From Clostridia bacterium (GTDB taxonomy: Bacteria; Bacillota_A; Clostridia; Christensenellales; Aristaeellaceae): DNA of 10,674 bases. The DNA lies in assembly GCA_009783365.1 (NCBI GenBank), contig WRHG01000055.1, positions 1 through 10,674 of the forward strand, read 5' to 3'. The first letter of the stretch is position 1, and each line of letters opens with the position of its first letter. A program made the position numbers and the translations under genes. Below, in pieces: positions 1 through 6,351 of the stretch. The notes under the pieces were generated by a model that ran no database searches, had not been told where the DNA came from, and was given only the letters and a program-made list of their open reading frames with translations.

Positions 1-990
1 CTTCACTGGAAAGCGATTTTCATCGTACTATGCATCGGCGGTTTTATGTTGGATCGCCCGATCTTTTTCTTCCGCTGGCGTCCGGATTATGTTTGGAGCA
101 CTAAACTGGAGCGGCTGAAGCGCCGCTTCTCCCGCGGCGATGCGATGGAACCTGCATATCCATTGGATTACGCGGATGACTGGGAAACCCCTCCCTTCGA
201 CTCAATGCCCTATGAAGCGTCTCAAGACCTGCCCATGACCCGCGAAACAAGGCTGTCGCAAAACTCTCAAAACGCATTCGGCTACTACGATTTGGATGAG
301 AGTGGGGCATCCTCATTGATCCCAGCATCTTCTTTTCAGGATTTCGCTCCATTGGCAAGCGGATACAAAGCTTCCTATGAACCGGTTTCCTCGCCGGCAA
401 TGACGCAGCCAGTGTTGAAAGAACCCGCCGAAGATTGGGGTGGGTATGCTGAAACATCCGACTTGGATGATAATCCTTTCTCCTTCCATGAGGAGACCTA
501 TGCGCATCCCGTTCAAGATATGCCCTCCGCTTTTGGAGAAGCCGCGTTCAAACAAGCCGGATATCATGAGGGAGCAGAGCGATTTGCTCCTCCGCCCTCG
601 TCGGAAGAACTGACTCAAACCCGCGCTGCGCCTATCCTTAGCGAGCTTGTGCATCCGGGATTGGATTTGGATACATTCCACCAAAATATCGGTCTGCCCA
701 TTGAGGGCCAAATCACCGGCGGGGATCCTCCAAGGGAACCACCGCTGGAGCCCACGGTGGATTTTCCAAACACAACATATGTCCCGTACTACCATGCTGC
801 GGAACCTACCACGGATCACCACGCCAAAGGCGCGTTATCAGCCTTTGCTAAAAAAGCGCGTACTATTATTTCTATTGACGATGAGAGCAATCCCCGAACC
901 ATTCGGGATATACAAATGCCTATCAGTGTGAAAGCCGCTTTTCATCCGCCCGTTATGCCCCGGAAGCCGGATGATGGAGATGAGGCGTAA
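1..990 (+). CDS. C-terminal part of a membrane protein with a long disordered cytoplasmic tail (5' end outside window)
   Basis: The frame is open from base 1 to the TAA at 988-990. It is therefore treated as partial, and the ATG at 46 is probably internal because no ribosome binding site precedes it. The first 25 or so residues form one hydrophobic segment (WKAIFIVLCIGGFML, then IFFF). A basic stretch follows (RW, KLERLKRRFSR), which by the positive-inside rule puts the rest in the cytoplasm. The remaining 270 or so residues are rich in Pro, Asp, Glu, Ser, Tyr and Ala with few hydrophobic runs, so they look intrinsically disordered. A short basic patch (AFAKKARTI) lies near the C-terminus. 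The gene abuts the ATPase start with no gap, so it is probably in the same operon. I do not recognise the family and assign no function. An N-terminal domain may lie upstream. Confidence 0.7.
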   Translation, partial: LHWKAIFIVLCIGGFMLDRPIFFFRWRPDYVWSTKLERLKRRFSRGDAMEPAYPLDYADDWETPPFDSMPYEASQDLPMTRETRLSQNSQNAFGYYDLDESGASSLIPASSFQDFAPLASGYKASYEPVSSPAMTQPVLKEPAEDWGGYAETSDLDDNPFSFHEETYAHPVQDMPSAFGEAAFKQAGYHEGAERFAPPPSSEELTQTRAAPILSELVHPGLDLDTFHQNIGLPIEGQITGGDPPREPPLEPTVDFPNTTYVPYYHAAEPTTDHHAKGALSAFAKKARTIISIDDESNPRTIRDIQMPISVKAAFHPPVMPRKPDDGDEA

Positions 991-1683
991 ATGCCAATCA
1001 ATGCGAAGTACATGCTGCTCCTGGGAAACTACGGCAGCGGAAAAACGGAGTTGGCGCTCGCCCTCGCCCGTGAAAGGCGAAAACGCACCAACGGGCGCGT
1101 GGTACTGGTGGATTTGGACATTGTAAATCCCTACTTCCGCAGCGGTGAAAAGCGCTCGCTGTTGGAGGCGGAAGGCGTTGAACTGTTGTTACCCTCGTTC
1201 GCCCTGTCTTCTGTGGACGCACCGTCCCTTCCGGCGCAGATCCAATCCGTATTTGAGTCTGTATATGACCATGTGATCATTGATGCGGGAGGGGATGAAA
1301 CGGGGGCGGCGGTCCTGGGACGATACCACTCTTACCTGTCCGCGCTACGATCCCAGGTGGCTGCCCTATATATCGTCAACACGCTGCGACCTCTTTCCGG
1401 CACGGTGGAGGACATTCTGTCCCTGTTCTCACTTATTGAACAGCGCGCCCGCATTCGCCCTGATTACCTGGTCAACAACGCCAATCTGCAAAACGAAACC
1501 TCTCCGGAAGATCTGATTCAAGCCCAGGCCATACTGGAGAAAGCCGCAAGACGATTAGGGATACCCATTGGCATGGTCGTGGGCGAGGAGCGGCTACGCG
1601 AGAGATTGCCTGTATCCATGCAGCAGCGTTTCTTTCCCATTGAACCCCTGATGCGGCCGGAATGGATGGTGGAAGCCCCTTGA
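991..1683 (+). CDS. MinD/CobQ-like P-loop ATPase (230 aa)
   Basis: A deviant-Walker type nucleotide-binding protein of the SIMIBI (MinD/ParA/CobQ/Mrp) class. The Walker A loop is GNYGSGKT at residues 12-19, lacking the extra N-terminal lysine of ParA/MinD (KGGxGKT). After a beta-strand comes DLDIVNPYFR (41-50), then HVIIDAGGDETGA (94-106), which fits the Walker B/switch II region. LVNNANLQ (160-167) sits where a base-recognition motif would be expected. The length fits a single ATPase domain with no membrane segment. It starts directly after the stop codon of the upstream gene, with a weak GAGG at 982-985. It probably hydrolyses ATP or GTP, but its partner is unknown. Its position suggests it works with the preceding membrane protein, which is inference. 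The ATPase fold is secure and the biological role is not. Confidence 0.85.
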   Translation: MPINAKYMLLLGNYGSGKTELALALARERRKRTNGRVVLVDLDIVNPYFRSGEKRSLLEAEGVELLLPSFALSSVDAPSLPAQIQSVFESVYDHVIIDAGGDETGAAVLGRYHSYLSALRSQVAALYIVNTLRPLSGTVEDILSLFSLIEQRARIRPDYLVNNANLQNETSPEDLIQAQAILEKAARRLGIPIGMVVGEERLRERLPVSMQQRFFPIEPLMRPEWMVEAP

Positions 1684-3044
1684 CTCCGCATCCGCCTCCC
1701 CTGCCGAAGACTTTTATAAGCCGTATGCAAGCCCAGTTGGGGCCGGAAGCCCACCCCTTTTTGGAATCGCTTAACAGGCCCTACATGCGTGGGCTGCGCT
1801 TGAACCTCCGCAAGCCGCTCCCTGCGACAGCGGAAATAGAGGGACTCCTCGCCCCCATTCCCTGGGAACCCCTGGCATACGGTTTGGCCATAGAGAGCAC
1901 GGCCGGGGTCCATCCGCTGCATACGGCGGGCGCCTATTACCTGCAAGAGCCCAGCGCCATGATTCCCGCACGGGTTCTGGCCCCGCGCCCCGGGGAATGT
2001 GTGCTGGACCTTTGCGCCGCACCCGGCGGCAAGGCTCTCCAACTGGCGGACATGCTCCTGGGCAGCGGATTGCTTGTATGCAATGACCCCGTGCTATCCA
2101 GAGCGCGGATACTCAGCCGCAACGTGGAACGCATGGGCATCGGGAATGCTCTGGTGGTTTCCGAAAACCCGGAAGCCCTTGCGCGCCTGTGGCCGGAAGT
2201 TTTCGACGCCATCCTGGTAGATGCCCCGTGCAGCGGCGAGGGGATGTTCCGGCGCCACCCGGAAACACGGCTGGAATGGAATGAAAAGGCTTCTTTGCGT
2301 TGTGCCCGGCGGCAAAGCCGTATTGTAAACGGCGCCTATACACTTTTACGATCCGGCGGACGAATGGTCTACAGCACCTGTACATTTAGCGGGGAAGAAA
2401 ATGAGGGATTGATCGACTGGTTGTTGCGGGAACACGCGGATCTGGAGCCTGTGGATTTTTCCGTTTCCATCCGGGACGGCCAATGCCTGGCATCCCGAAA
2501 CGGCATGCTACGCCTTTATCCTCACCGGATTGACGGCGAAGGGCATTTCGTAGCCCTGCTCCAAAAAAAGGGCACGGATCACAGCGAACCTTTTCGAGCA
2601 AAATCGACCACCCTTCTCCCCGCCTCCGCCGCCCTGAAACACCCTCCGAAAGCCGCGCTGGATGCTTATGCCTGCTTTACAGGCGGAGAGACCCTGCCTA
2701 TACCAAACGCGATGCTGGGAGAAACGTTGCTGGCTTGTCCTCAGCTTCCTCCCCTTTGCGGCGTCAGCATATTGCGTGCCGGCCTGCACCTGGGAAAGTT
2801 CAGGGGAAAGGTGTTCACGCCGGACCATGCCCTGGCGGCGGGTTTGCCTCTGCCGTACTCACTCCCCGTCGCCTCCCTATCTCTGGCCCAGGCCGTCTCA
2901 TACCTGCGAGGTGAATCACTGCCGCTTCAAAGCGGACCGAAGGGCTATGCGATTGCCACCCACATGGGATTGGCCCTTGGCTTTGTAAAAGGGAACGACG
3001 GCCAACTCAAAAACCATTTCCCAAAAGGGCTTCGCCGCCTGTAA
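1662..3044 (+). CDS. rsmF: RsmF-type 16S rRNA (cytosine-C5) methyltransferase, NOL1/NOP2/Sun family
   Basis: A SAM-dependent m5C RNA methyltransferase of 460 aa. Motif I is VLDLCAAPGGK (114-124, SAM binding). Motif IV is DAPCSGEGMFRR (187-198), carrying the release cysteine C190. Motif VI is MVYSTCTFSGEEN (235-247), carrying the nucleophile C240. LRLYPHRIDGEGHF (283-296) is typical of RsmF/YebU rather than RsmB. The C-terminal 60 or so residues (SYLRGE, then GFVKGNDGQLKNHFPKGLR) match the small RNA-binding domain of Gram-positive RsmF-like enzymes. E. coli RsmF methylates C1407 of 16S rRNA, and Gram-positive homologues can modify neighbouring cytosines too. The ATG at 1662 overlaps the ATPase gene by 22 bases. 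A TTG at 1680 would overlap its TGA by four bases (TTGA) with GGTGG at 1668-1672 upstream, so the start is uncertain by six codons. Either way translation looks coupled to the ATPase. Confidence 0.93.
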   Translation: MDGGSPLTPHPPPLPKTFISRMQAQLGPEAHPFLESLNRPYMRGLRLNLRKPLPATAEIEGLLAPIPWEPLAYGLAIESTAGVHPLHTAGAYYLQEPSAMIPARVLAPRPGECVLDLCAAPGGKALQLADMLLGSGLLVCNDPVLSRARILSRNVERMGIGNALVVSENPEALARLWPEVFDAILVDAPCSGEGMFRRHPETRLEWNEKASLRCARRQSRIVNGAYTLLRSGGRMVYSTCTFSGEENEGLIDWLLREHADLEPVDFSVSIRDGQCLASRNGMLRLYPHRIDGEGHFVALLQKKGTDHSEPFRAKSTTLLPASAALKHPPKAALDAYACFTGGETLPIPNAMLGETLLACPQLPPLCGVSILRAGLHLGKFRGKVFTPDHALAAGLPLPYSLPVASLSLAQAVSYLRGESLPLQSGPKGYAIATHMGLALGFVKGNDGQLKNHFPKGLRRL

Positions 3045-3059
3045 CGAAAAGGAGATCCG

Positions 3060-4049
3060 ATGGAATACTGCAAACTTAAAGGATTCCCTCAAAAGGTCAG
3101 CCGGTTATGCATAGGCGGCTGCCCGGCGGGCGAGTACGGCTGGGGTCCTGTAAACCGCGGCGATATAGAGGCCGCCATACTGCGGGCTGTAGATCTAGGC
3201 GTCAATTTCTTTGACACCGCTGATACCTATGGTTTGGGCCGTTCAGAGGAGACCCTCGGAAACATTCTGGCAAGCTGCCGCCAACAGGTGATTCTTGCCA
3301 CCAAGTTCGGCGTTCGTATGGAAAATGGCAGGACTTATTATGACAATAGCCCCAGGCATATCGAAACAGCCCTTCACGCAAGCCTCAAACACCTGCATTC
3401 AGACTATATCGACCTATACCAAGTGCATTACCTGGACGGCGCCACGCCTATTCCTGAAATCATGAAGTCGCTGATCGCTTTTAAACGGAAGGGATACATT
3501 CGTGCCATCGGCCTCAGTAATATTAAAGACGGAGACGCCGCTGCTTTTTTACCTTACGCCGATGAAATATCCAGCTTTCAAAACCACTATAGCCTGGCTC
3601 ACCGGGACGACGAACAGTCGATCCTGGCCATTTCAACCCTGCTAGACACTGTTCCGCTGACCTGGGGCAGCTTGGGACAGGGCATTCTCACAGGTAAATA
3701 TGATAAAGATGTGCTTTTTGGAACCGACGATCGGCGCAGCCGCGCTGTTTATGACAATTTCCATGGCGATAAGCTGATACGGAACCTTCGCATTGTGGAC
3801 GCCATGCGCCCAATGGCTGAAAAATACAGTGTACCCATAGCCAGCATAGCTATTCGCTGGATTCTGGATCGCCTTCCTCGCAGCGTGGTCATCACCGGAG
3901 TGAAGGGCCGGCCGCAGACGGAAGCCAATGCCAGCGCATTCGCCTTTACCCTGTCTCTGGAAGAACGTAATGCGCTAGACAGGTTATCCCAAGAAACACC
4001 ACTAATACGGCATAGCCCACCGAAAACGCAAACCACCTGCGGCAATTAG
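3060..4049 (+). CDS. Aldo/keto reductase (329 aa)
   Basis: An NAD(P)H-dependent oxidoreductase with the AKR TIM-barrel fold. The catalytic tetrad can be read: D52 and Y57 in FDTADTYG (51-58), K82 in ATKFGV and H123 in QVHYLD. GYIRAIGLSN is the usual beta-strand motif of the family. The C-terminal VVITGVKGRPQTEAN corresponds to the cofactor-binding 'IPG...Q..EN' segment. The start has a strong AAAAGGAG at 3047-3054, five bases before the ATG, and lies 15 bases after the methyltransferase gene. The substrate cannot be inferred. The stop TAG (4047-4049) is made from the TA target duplication and the first base of the adjoining IS5-family element. Before insertion the same codon would have been TAA, so the protein length is unchanged. 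Whether the last 15 or so residues are native is uncertain, because a truncated ISL3 remnant lies just beyond. Confidence 0.92.
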   Translation: MEYCKLKGFPQKVSRLCIGGCPAGEYGWGPVNRGDIEAAILRAVDLGVNFFDTADTYGLGRSEETLGNILASCRQQVILATKFGVRMENGRTYYDNSPRHIETALHASLKHLHSDYIDLYQVHYLDGATPIPEIMKSLIAFKRKGYIRAIGLSNIKDGDAAAFLPYADEISSFQNHYSLAHRDDEQSILAISTLLDTVPLTWGSLGQGILTGKYDKDVLFGTDDRRSRAVYDNFHGDKLIRNLRIVDAMRPMAEKYSVPIASIAIRWILDRLPRSVVITGVKGRPQTEANASAFAFTLSLEERNALDRLSQETPLIRHSPPKTQTTCGN

Positions 4050-4064
4050 AATCTGTTCACACTA
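4049..4064 (+). repeat. Left terminal inverted repeat of the IS5-family element
   Basis: GAATCTGTTCACACTA pairs with 4855-4870 on the opposite strand, with one mismatch (A4051 against C4868). The 13 inner bases match perfectly. The bases just outside (ATTA left, TAAT right) are also complementary, but I place them in the target. Confidence 0.88.
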
Positions 4065-4094
4065 TTGCATAGAAGGGTAGAAATATGATACAAT
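4065..4094 (+). promoter_or_regulatory. Promoter of the transposase inside the left end
   Basis: TTGCAT (4065-4070), an 18-base spacer and TACAAT (4089-4094) preceded by TGA, an extended -10. The expected transcription start is about 4101, which is the GTG start codon. The message may therefore be leaderless. Confidence 0.55.
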
Positions 4095-4100
4095 GAAGGC

Positions 4101-4873
4101 GTGAATATAACAGAAGACCAGTTTGTCCGGATATCACCATACTTGCCGCGACAGCGAGGGAATGTGAGTATGAGCAACCACCAAGTGGTGAATGCAATTC
4201 TGTATGTCACAGAAAACGGCTGCAAATGGAGGGCATTGCCGGAATCTTATGGGAATTGGCATACCGTCTATGTTCGCATGAATCGTTGGAGCAAAAGCGG
4301 GGTTTTACGGCGGCTCTTTGAAGCGATGCAAATCGAGGGAGTCATCAAGATCAAAATGGAAAGCGTTTGCCTTGACAGTACAATAGTCAAGGTTCACCCC
4401 GACGGAACAGGGGCATTAAAAAAACCGGTAAGCAAAGCATCGGAAGGTCTCGCGGAGGGCTCACCACCAAAATTCATATGGTCACCGCATCTGACCGTTC
4501 GGCTATAGCCTTTTCGCTTTCGGGTGGCAATGCACACGATGCGCCAGAGGGCGAACTCCTACTTGAGATCACACAAAGACATCCGGAACAAATCTACATG
4601 CTTATGGACAGAGCATATGAAGGGGACAAGACGCGGGCGAAGGTAATAGCAAAGGGTTTTGTTCCCGTAGTTCCCCCGAAAAGAAATCGGAAGGAGCCGT
4701 GGGCATATGATAAGAATCGCTACAAGCAAAGAAATGAGATTGAACGTTATTTTCTACGCCTTAAGCGTTTCCGTAAAATCTTTACCCGCTATGACAAGTT
4801 GGATGTGGTCTTCTCTGGCTTTATTTATTTTGCTATGATCGTTGATGCGCTTGTTAGTGTGAACAGACTCTAA
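4101..4873 (+). CDS. IS5-family DDE transposase, made by -1 ribosomal frameshift (257 aa)
   Basis: Frame A runs from the GTG at 4101. It carries the N-terminal DUF4096-type domain (CKWRALPESYGNWHTVY at 41-57) and the first catalytic Asp, D92, in VCLDSTIVKVHP. Read straight on, it ends at 4508. A -1 shift on A-AAA-AAA at 4418-4424 continues instead as KTGKQSIGRSRGGLTTKIH, the usual linker of IS5 transposases. This joins frame B, which supplies D170 (MLMDRAYEG) and E215 (NEIERYF), followed by LKRFRKIFTRYDKLD. An unshifted frame B product from the ATG at 4478 would lack D92, so the fused protein is the likely enzyme. The stop TAA (4871-4873) is not part of the element: it is formed by the TA duplication plus the next flanking base. 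The only start in frame is GTG, just after a stop at 4086-4088. Confidence 0.87.
4418..4424 (+). other. Programmed -1 frameshift site (A-AAA-AAA) in the transposase
   Basis: Seven A residues fall as TTA AAA AAA CCG in frame A, which is exactly the X-XXY-YYZ phase needed for tandem slippage of two Lys-tRNAs by -1. After slippage the new frame immediately encodes conserved IS5 transposase sequence. AGGGG at 4409-4413 is Shine-Dalgarno-like and could stimulate slippage, though its spacing is shorter than in the best known cases. No strong downstream stem was seen. Confidence 0.85.
4855..4870 (-). repeat. Right terminal inverted repeat of the IS5-family element
   Basis: On the minus strand it reads GAGTCTGTTCACACTA, matching the left repeat in 15 of 16 positions. 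The last six transposase codons run through this repeat, up to its final base. Confidence 0.88.
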
Positions 4874-5043
4874 TGCCGTCGCAGAAGGGATTAACAGTAT
4901 TATCCAGGCTGGCAAACGCAAAGCTCGTGGCTTTGGCACTTTTCGTGGCTTCTCTACCATGATTTATCTTGGGTGTTCTAAGCTTAACTTTGCCCCCGTC
5001 TCTCTCTTCCCATAAATGTTTTCACGGAGTTGAGAAAAGAACC
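4871..5043 (+). mobile_element. Right-end remnant of an ISL3-family insertion sequence
   Basis: This 170-bp or so fragment begins at the right junction of the IS5-family element. It carries the final 47 codons of an ISL3-type transposase and then a probable right terminal repeat. On the minus strand the end reads GGTTCTTTTCTCAACTCCG from 5043, resembling the GGxTCTT ends of ISL3 elements. I found no matching left end in the window, so the 5' part has been lost. The outer boundary is inferred from the end sequence alone. Confidence 0.6.
4872..5015 (+). pseudogene. ISL3-family transposase, C-terminal fragment
   Basis: Reading from the junction in the AAT at 4872, the frame is open for 47 codons to the TAA at 5013-5015. 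It gives NAVAEGINSIIQAGKRKARG, then FGTFRG, then FSTMIYLGCSKLNF. This is the conserved C-terminal block of ISL3 transposases: xN-xxxEGxNSxIQ with the last catalytic Glu (here E5), then ARGF and TMIYL. There is no start codon or ribosome binding site, and everything upstream, including the two catalytic Asp residues, is missing. If the single TA is restored, the codons before it in the reductase tail read Ala-Ile. The Ile fits the family, but further upstream the match fails, so the ISL3 gene was probably truncated separately from, and perhaps before, the IS5 insertion. It is not functional. Confidence 0.8.
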
Positions 5044-5059
5044 ATCCAACTCGGTTTCA

Positions 5060-5088
5060 TTGACAAACCAGATAAAACCTCTTATCAT
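5060..5088 (+). promoter_or_regulatory. Promoter of the ruvCAB-queA operon
   Basis: TTGACA (5060-5065, perfect consensus), a 17-base spacer and TATCAT (5083-5088, one mismatch). It lies 16 bases beyond the inferred ISL3 end and gives a leader of about 25 bases before ruvC. No SOS (LexA/DinR) operator was recognised in this short region. Confidence 0.75.
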
Positions 5089-5119
5089 AAAAACTTGAAC
5101 CACAGGGGATGGAGGGTAT

Positions 5120-5614
5120 ATGATTGTATTGGGCATCGATCCCGGCTTGGCTACGCTGGGTTGGGGTGTGATTGAAGCGGAGCGTGGCAAGCAGCATCTC
5201 GTGGCCTATGGATGTATCCTCACCACGCCCAAGCAGAAATTGCCGGAGCGTCTTCTGCAGATACAGCAGGATATGCAGGTTCTTCTCCTCCGCTACCAAC
5301 CCGAAGAAATCGCCTTTGAGGAACTGTTCTTTGCAAAAAATACAACCACCGCCTTTACAGTGGGAGCGGCCCGGGGGGTTTGTATCGGAGTTTGCGCTGT
5401 ACATACGCTTTTTTTGTATGAGTATACGCCCATGCAGGTGAAGCAAGCGGTAGCGGGATTTGGCGGGGCAGAGAAGAGGCAGGTGCAACAAATGGTTAAA
5501 ATCCTTTTGCATTTGGAGGATATACCTAAGCCGGATGACGCGGCTGACGCTCTGGCTATCGCGCTCACCCATGCAGCCACAGGCCCCGTTAAAAATCAAT
5601 TTATGATGAAATAA
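5120..5614 (+). CDS. ruvC: Holliday junction resolvase RuvC (164 aa)
   Basis: The endonuclease that cuts four-way junctions symmetrically after RuvAB branch migration. It opens with GIDPGLATLGWGVIE, giving the first metal-binding Asp at D7. The second acidic site is E67 in IAFEELFFAKN. The last two are D140 and D143 in PDDAADALAIAL, so the RNase H-like active site is complete. The length is close to the usual 160-175 aa. GGAGG at 5111-5115 precedes the ATG by four bases, and the start is fixed by the family N-terminus. It is first in an operon with ruvA 42 bases downstream. Its promoter lies next to an IS remnant, so whatever originally lay upstream has been replaced or disrupted. Confidence 0.97.
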   Translation: MIVLGIDPGLATLGWGVIEAERGKQHLVAYGCILTTPKQKLPERLLQIQQDMQVLLLRYQPEEIAFEELFFAKNTTTAFTVGAARGVCIGVCAVHTLFLYEYTPMQVKQAVAGFGGAEKRQVQQMVKILLHLEDIPKPDDAADALAIALTHAATGPVKNQFMMK

Positions 5615-5656
5615 GCGGATACCGGCTCTGCCGGCAAGAGAGGGAGACGGAGGCTC

Positions 5657-6277
5657 ATGATCGCAATGCTGCAAGGGACGGTCGTTGAAAAAGGCGAGGG
5701 GGAAGTTGTGCTGCTCACCAGCGGCGGTGTGGGTTACCGGCTTATGTGCAGCATGAATACGCTGTCCGCAGTACCTGGGGCTGGCACGGAATTCAAGCTA
5801 TACACCCATTTGGTTGTCCGAGAGGACGCAATGGAGCTCTATGGTTTTGAAAAGCGAGAGGAACGGGAAATGTTCCAACGACTTGTCTCTGTATCCGGCA
5901 TCGGCCCGCGTACAGCGCTTTTCACCCTGGGCAGCATGCCGCTTTCCGACCTTCGGCTGGCGATCCTGACCGGAGATCTCACCGCCCTCTCCCGGGCGCC
6001 GGGCATCGGCAAGAAAACCGCTCAGCGCATCACCCTTGAACTTAAGGATCGATTAGCCGAGGATGCGCTGGCCGGCGGAATCGGAGTGGATGAAATTGGG
6101 CTGGCGGATATTGACAAGGCGCCGCAGGATGCTCTGGGAGAAGCCATGCAGGCGCTGAAATCACTTGGCTATTCGCCCCAGGAAGCCGCTGCCGCGCTGA
6201 AGGGCGTGAAGGGGAAGGCGGATACCGCAGATGAGATGATCCGCCTAGCTCTTCGAAGCATGGCTCAGCACGGTTAG
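5657..6277 (+). CDS. ruvA: Holliday junction branch migration protein RuvA (206 aa)
   Basis: Binds the four-way junction as a tetramer and loads the RuvB motor. Domain I is the N-terminal OB fold, starting MIAMLQGTVVEK and running to LYGFEKREER (to about 70). Domain II has two helix-hairpin-helix motifs, VSGIGPRTALFTL (79-91) and APGIGKKTAQRITLEL (114-129). A flexible acidic linker follows, and then domain III (about 155-206, ALKSLGYSPQEAAAAL), which contacts RuvB. The length is normal. The start is set by the family sequence; GGAGG at 5649-5653 lies three bases upstream, with AGGGAG at 5641-5646 at a more usual distance. It is followed after 74 bases by ruvB. Confidence 0.97.
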   Translation: MIAMLQGTVVEKGEGEVVLLTSGGVGYRLMCSMNTLSAVPGAGTEFKLYTHLVVREDAMELYGFEKREEREMFQRLVSVSGIGPRTALFTLGSMPLSDLRLAILTGDLTALSRAPGIGKKTAQRITLELKDRLAEDALAGGIGVDEIGLADIDKAPQDALGEAMQALKSLGYSPQEAAAALKGVKGKADTADEMIRLALRSMAQHG

Positions 6278-6351
6278 TGACATGATACCTCTGTCGGATT
6301 GGCTTCGCCAGGCTACAGCGACCAGGCGCCGCCAGGTAAGGAGCAAGAACC

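Larger units (their letters stand above)
4049..4870 (+). mobile_element. IS5-family insertion sequence, IS427-like, complete (822 bp)
   Basis: The element is bounded by 16-bp inverted repeats (GAATCTGTTCACACTA left, complement of GAGTCTGTTCACACTA right, 15 of 16 matching). The flanking bases are TA on both sides (4047-4048 and 4871-4872), which fits the short TA duplication of the IS427 subgroup. It encodes one transposase in two overlapping frames joined by a -1 frameshift. All three catalytic acidic residues are present and the terminal repeats are intact, so it may still be active. Subgroup assignment rests on the duplication size, the ends beginning GAGTCTGTTCA and the frameshift layout. 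Confidence 0.88.

Noticed and set aside
313..822. 169-codon minus-strand frame opposite the first gene
   Set aside because: No ribosome binding site and no recognisable domain. The plus-strand frame is continuous with the operon, although that protein is itself unrecognised.
1518..2042. 174-codon minus-strand frame across the ATPase-methyltransferase junction
   Set aside because: It is antisense to two genes with clear catalytic motifs and has no motif of its own.
4478..4873. Independent second transposase gene starting at the ATG at 4478
   Set aside because: The conserved linker upstream of this ATG is in the same frame and is reached by the A7 slip, and the product alone would lack the first catalytic Asp. 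It is treated as part of the frameshifted protein.
4045..4874. Longer 20-bp inverted repeats including the ATTA/TAAT flanks of the IS
   Set aside because: The extra matching bases are better explained as target sequence: the ends then begin GAGTCTG as in related elements, and TA is left as a direct duplication. A longer repeat cannot be fully excluded.
5057..5674. 205-codon open frame on the minus strand opposite ruvC
   Set aside because: It lies fully antisense to a confident ruvC, has no recognisable motif and has no suitable ribosome binding site. It is explained by codon bias of the plus-strand gene.
6282..6351. Short frame from the ATG at 6282 in the ruvA-ruvB gap
   Set aside because: It has no ribosome binding site, runs into ruvB out of frame and has no recognisable sequence.
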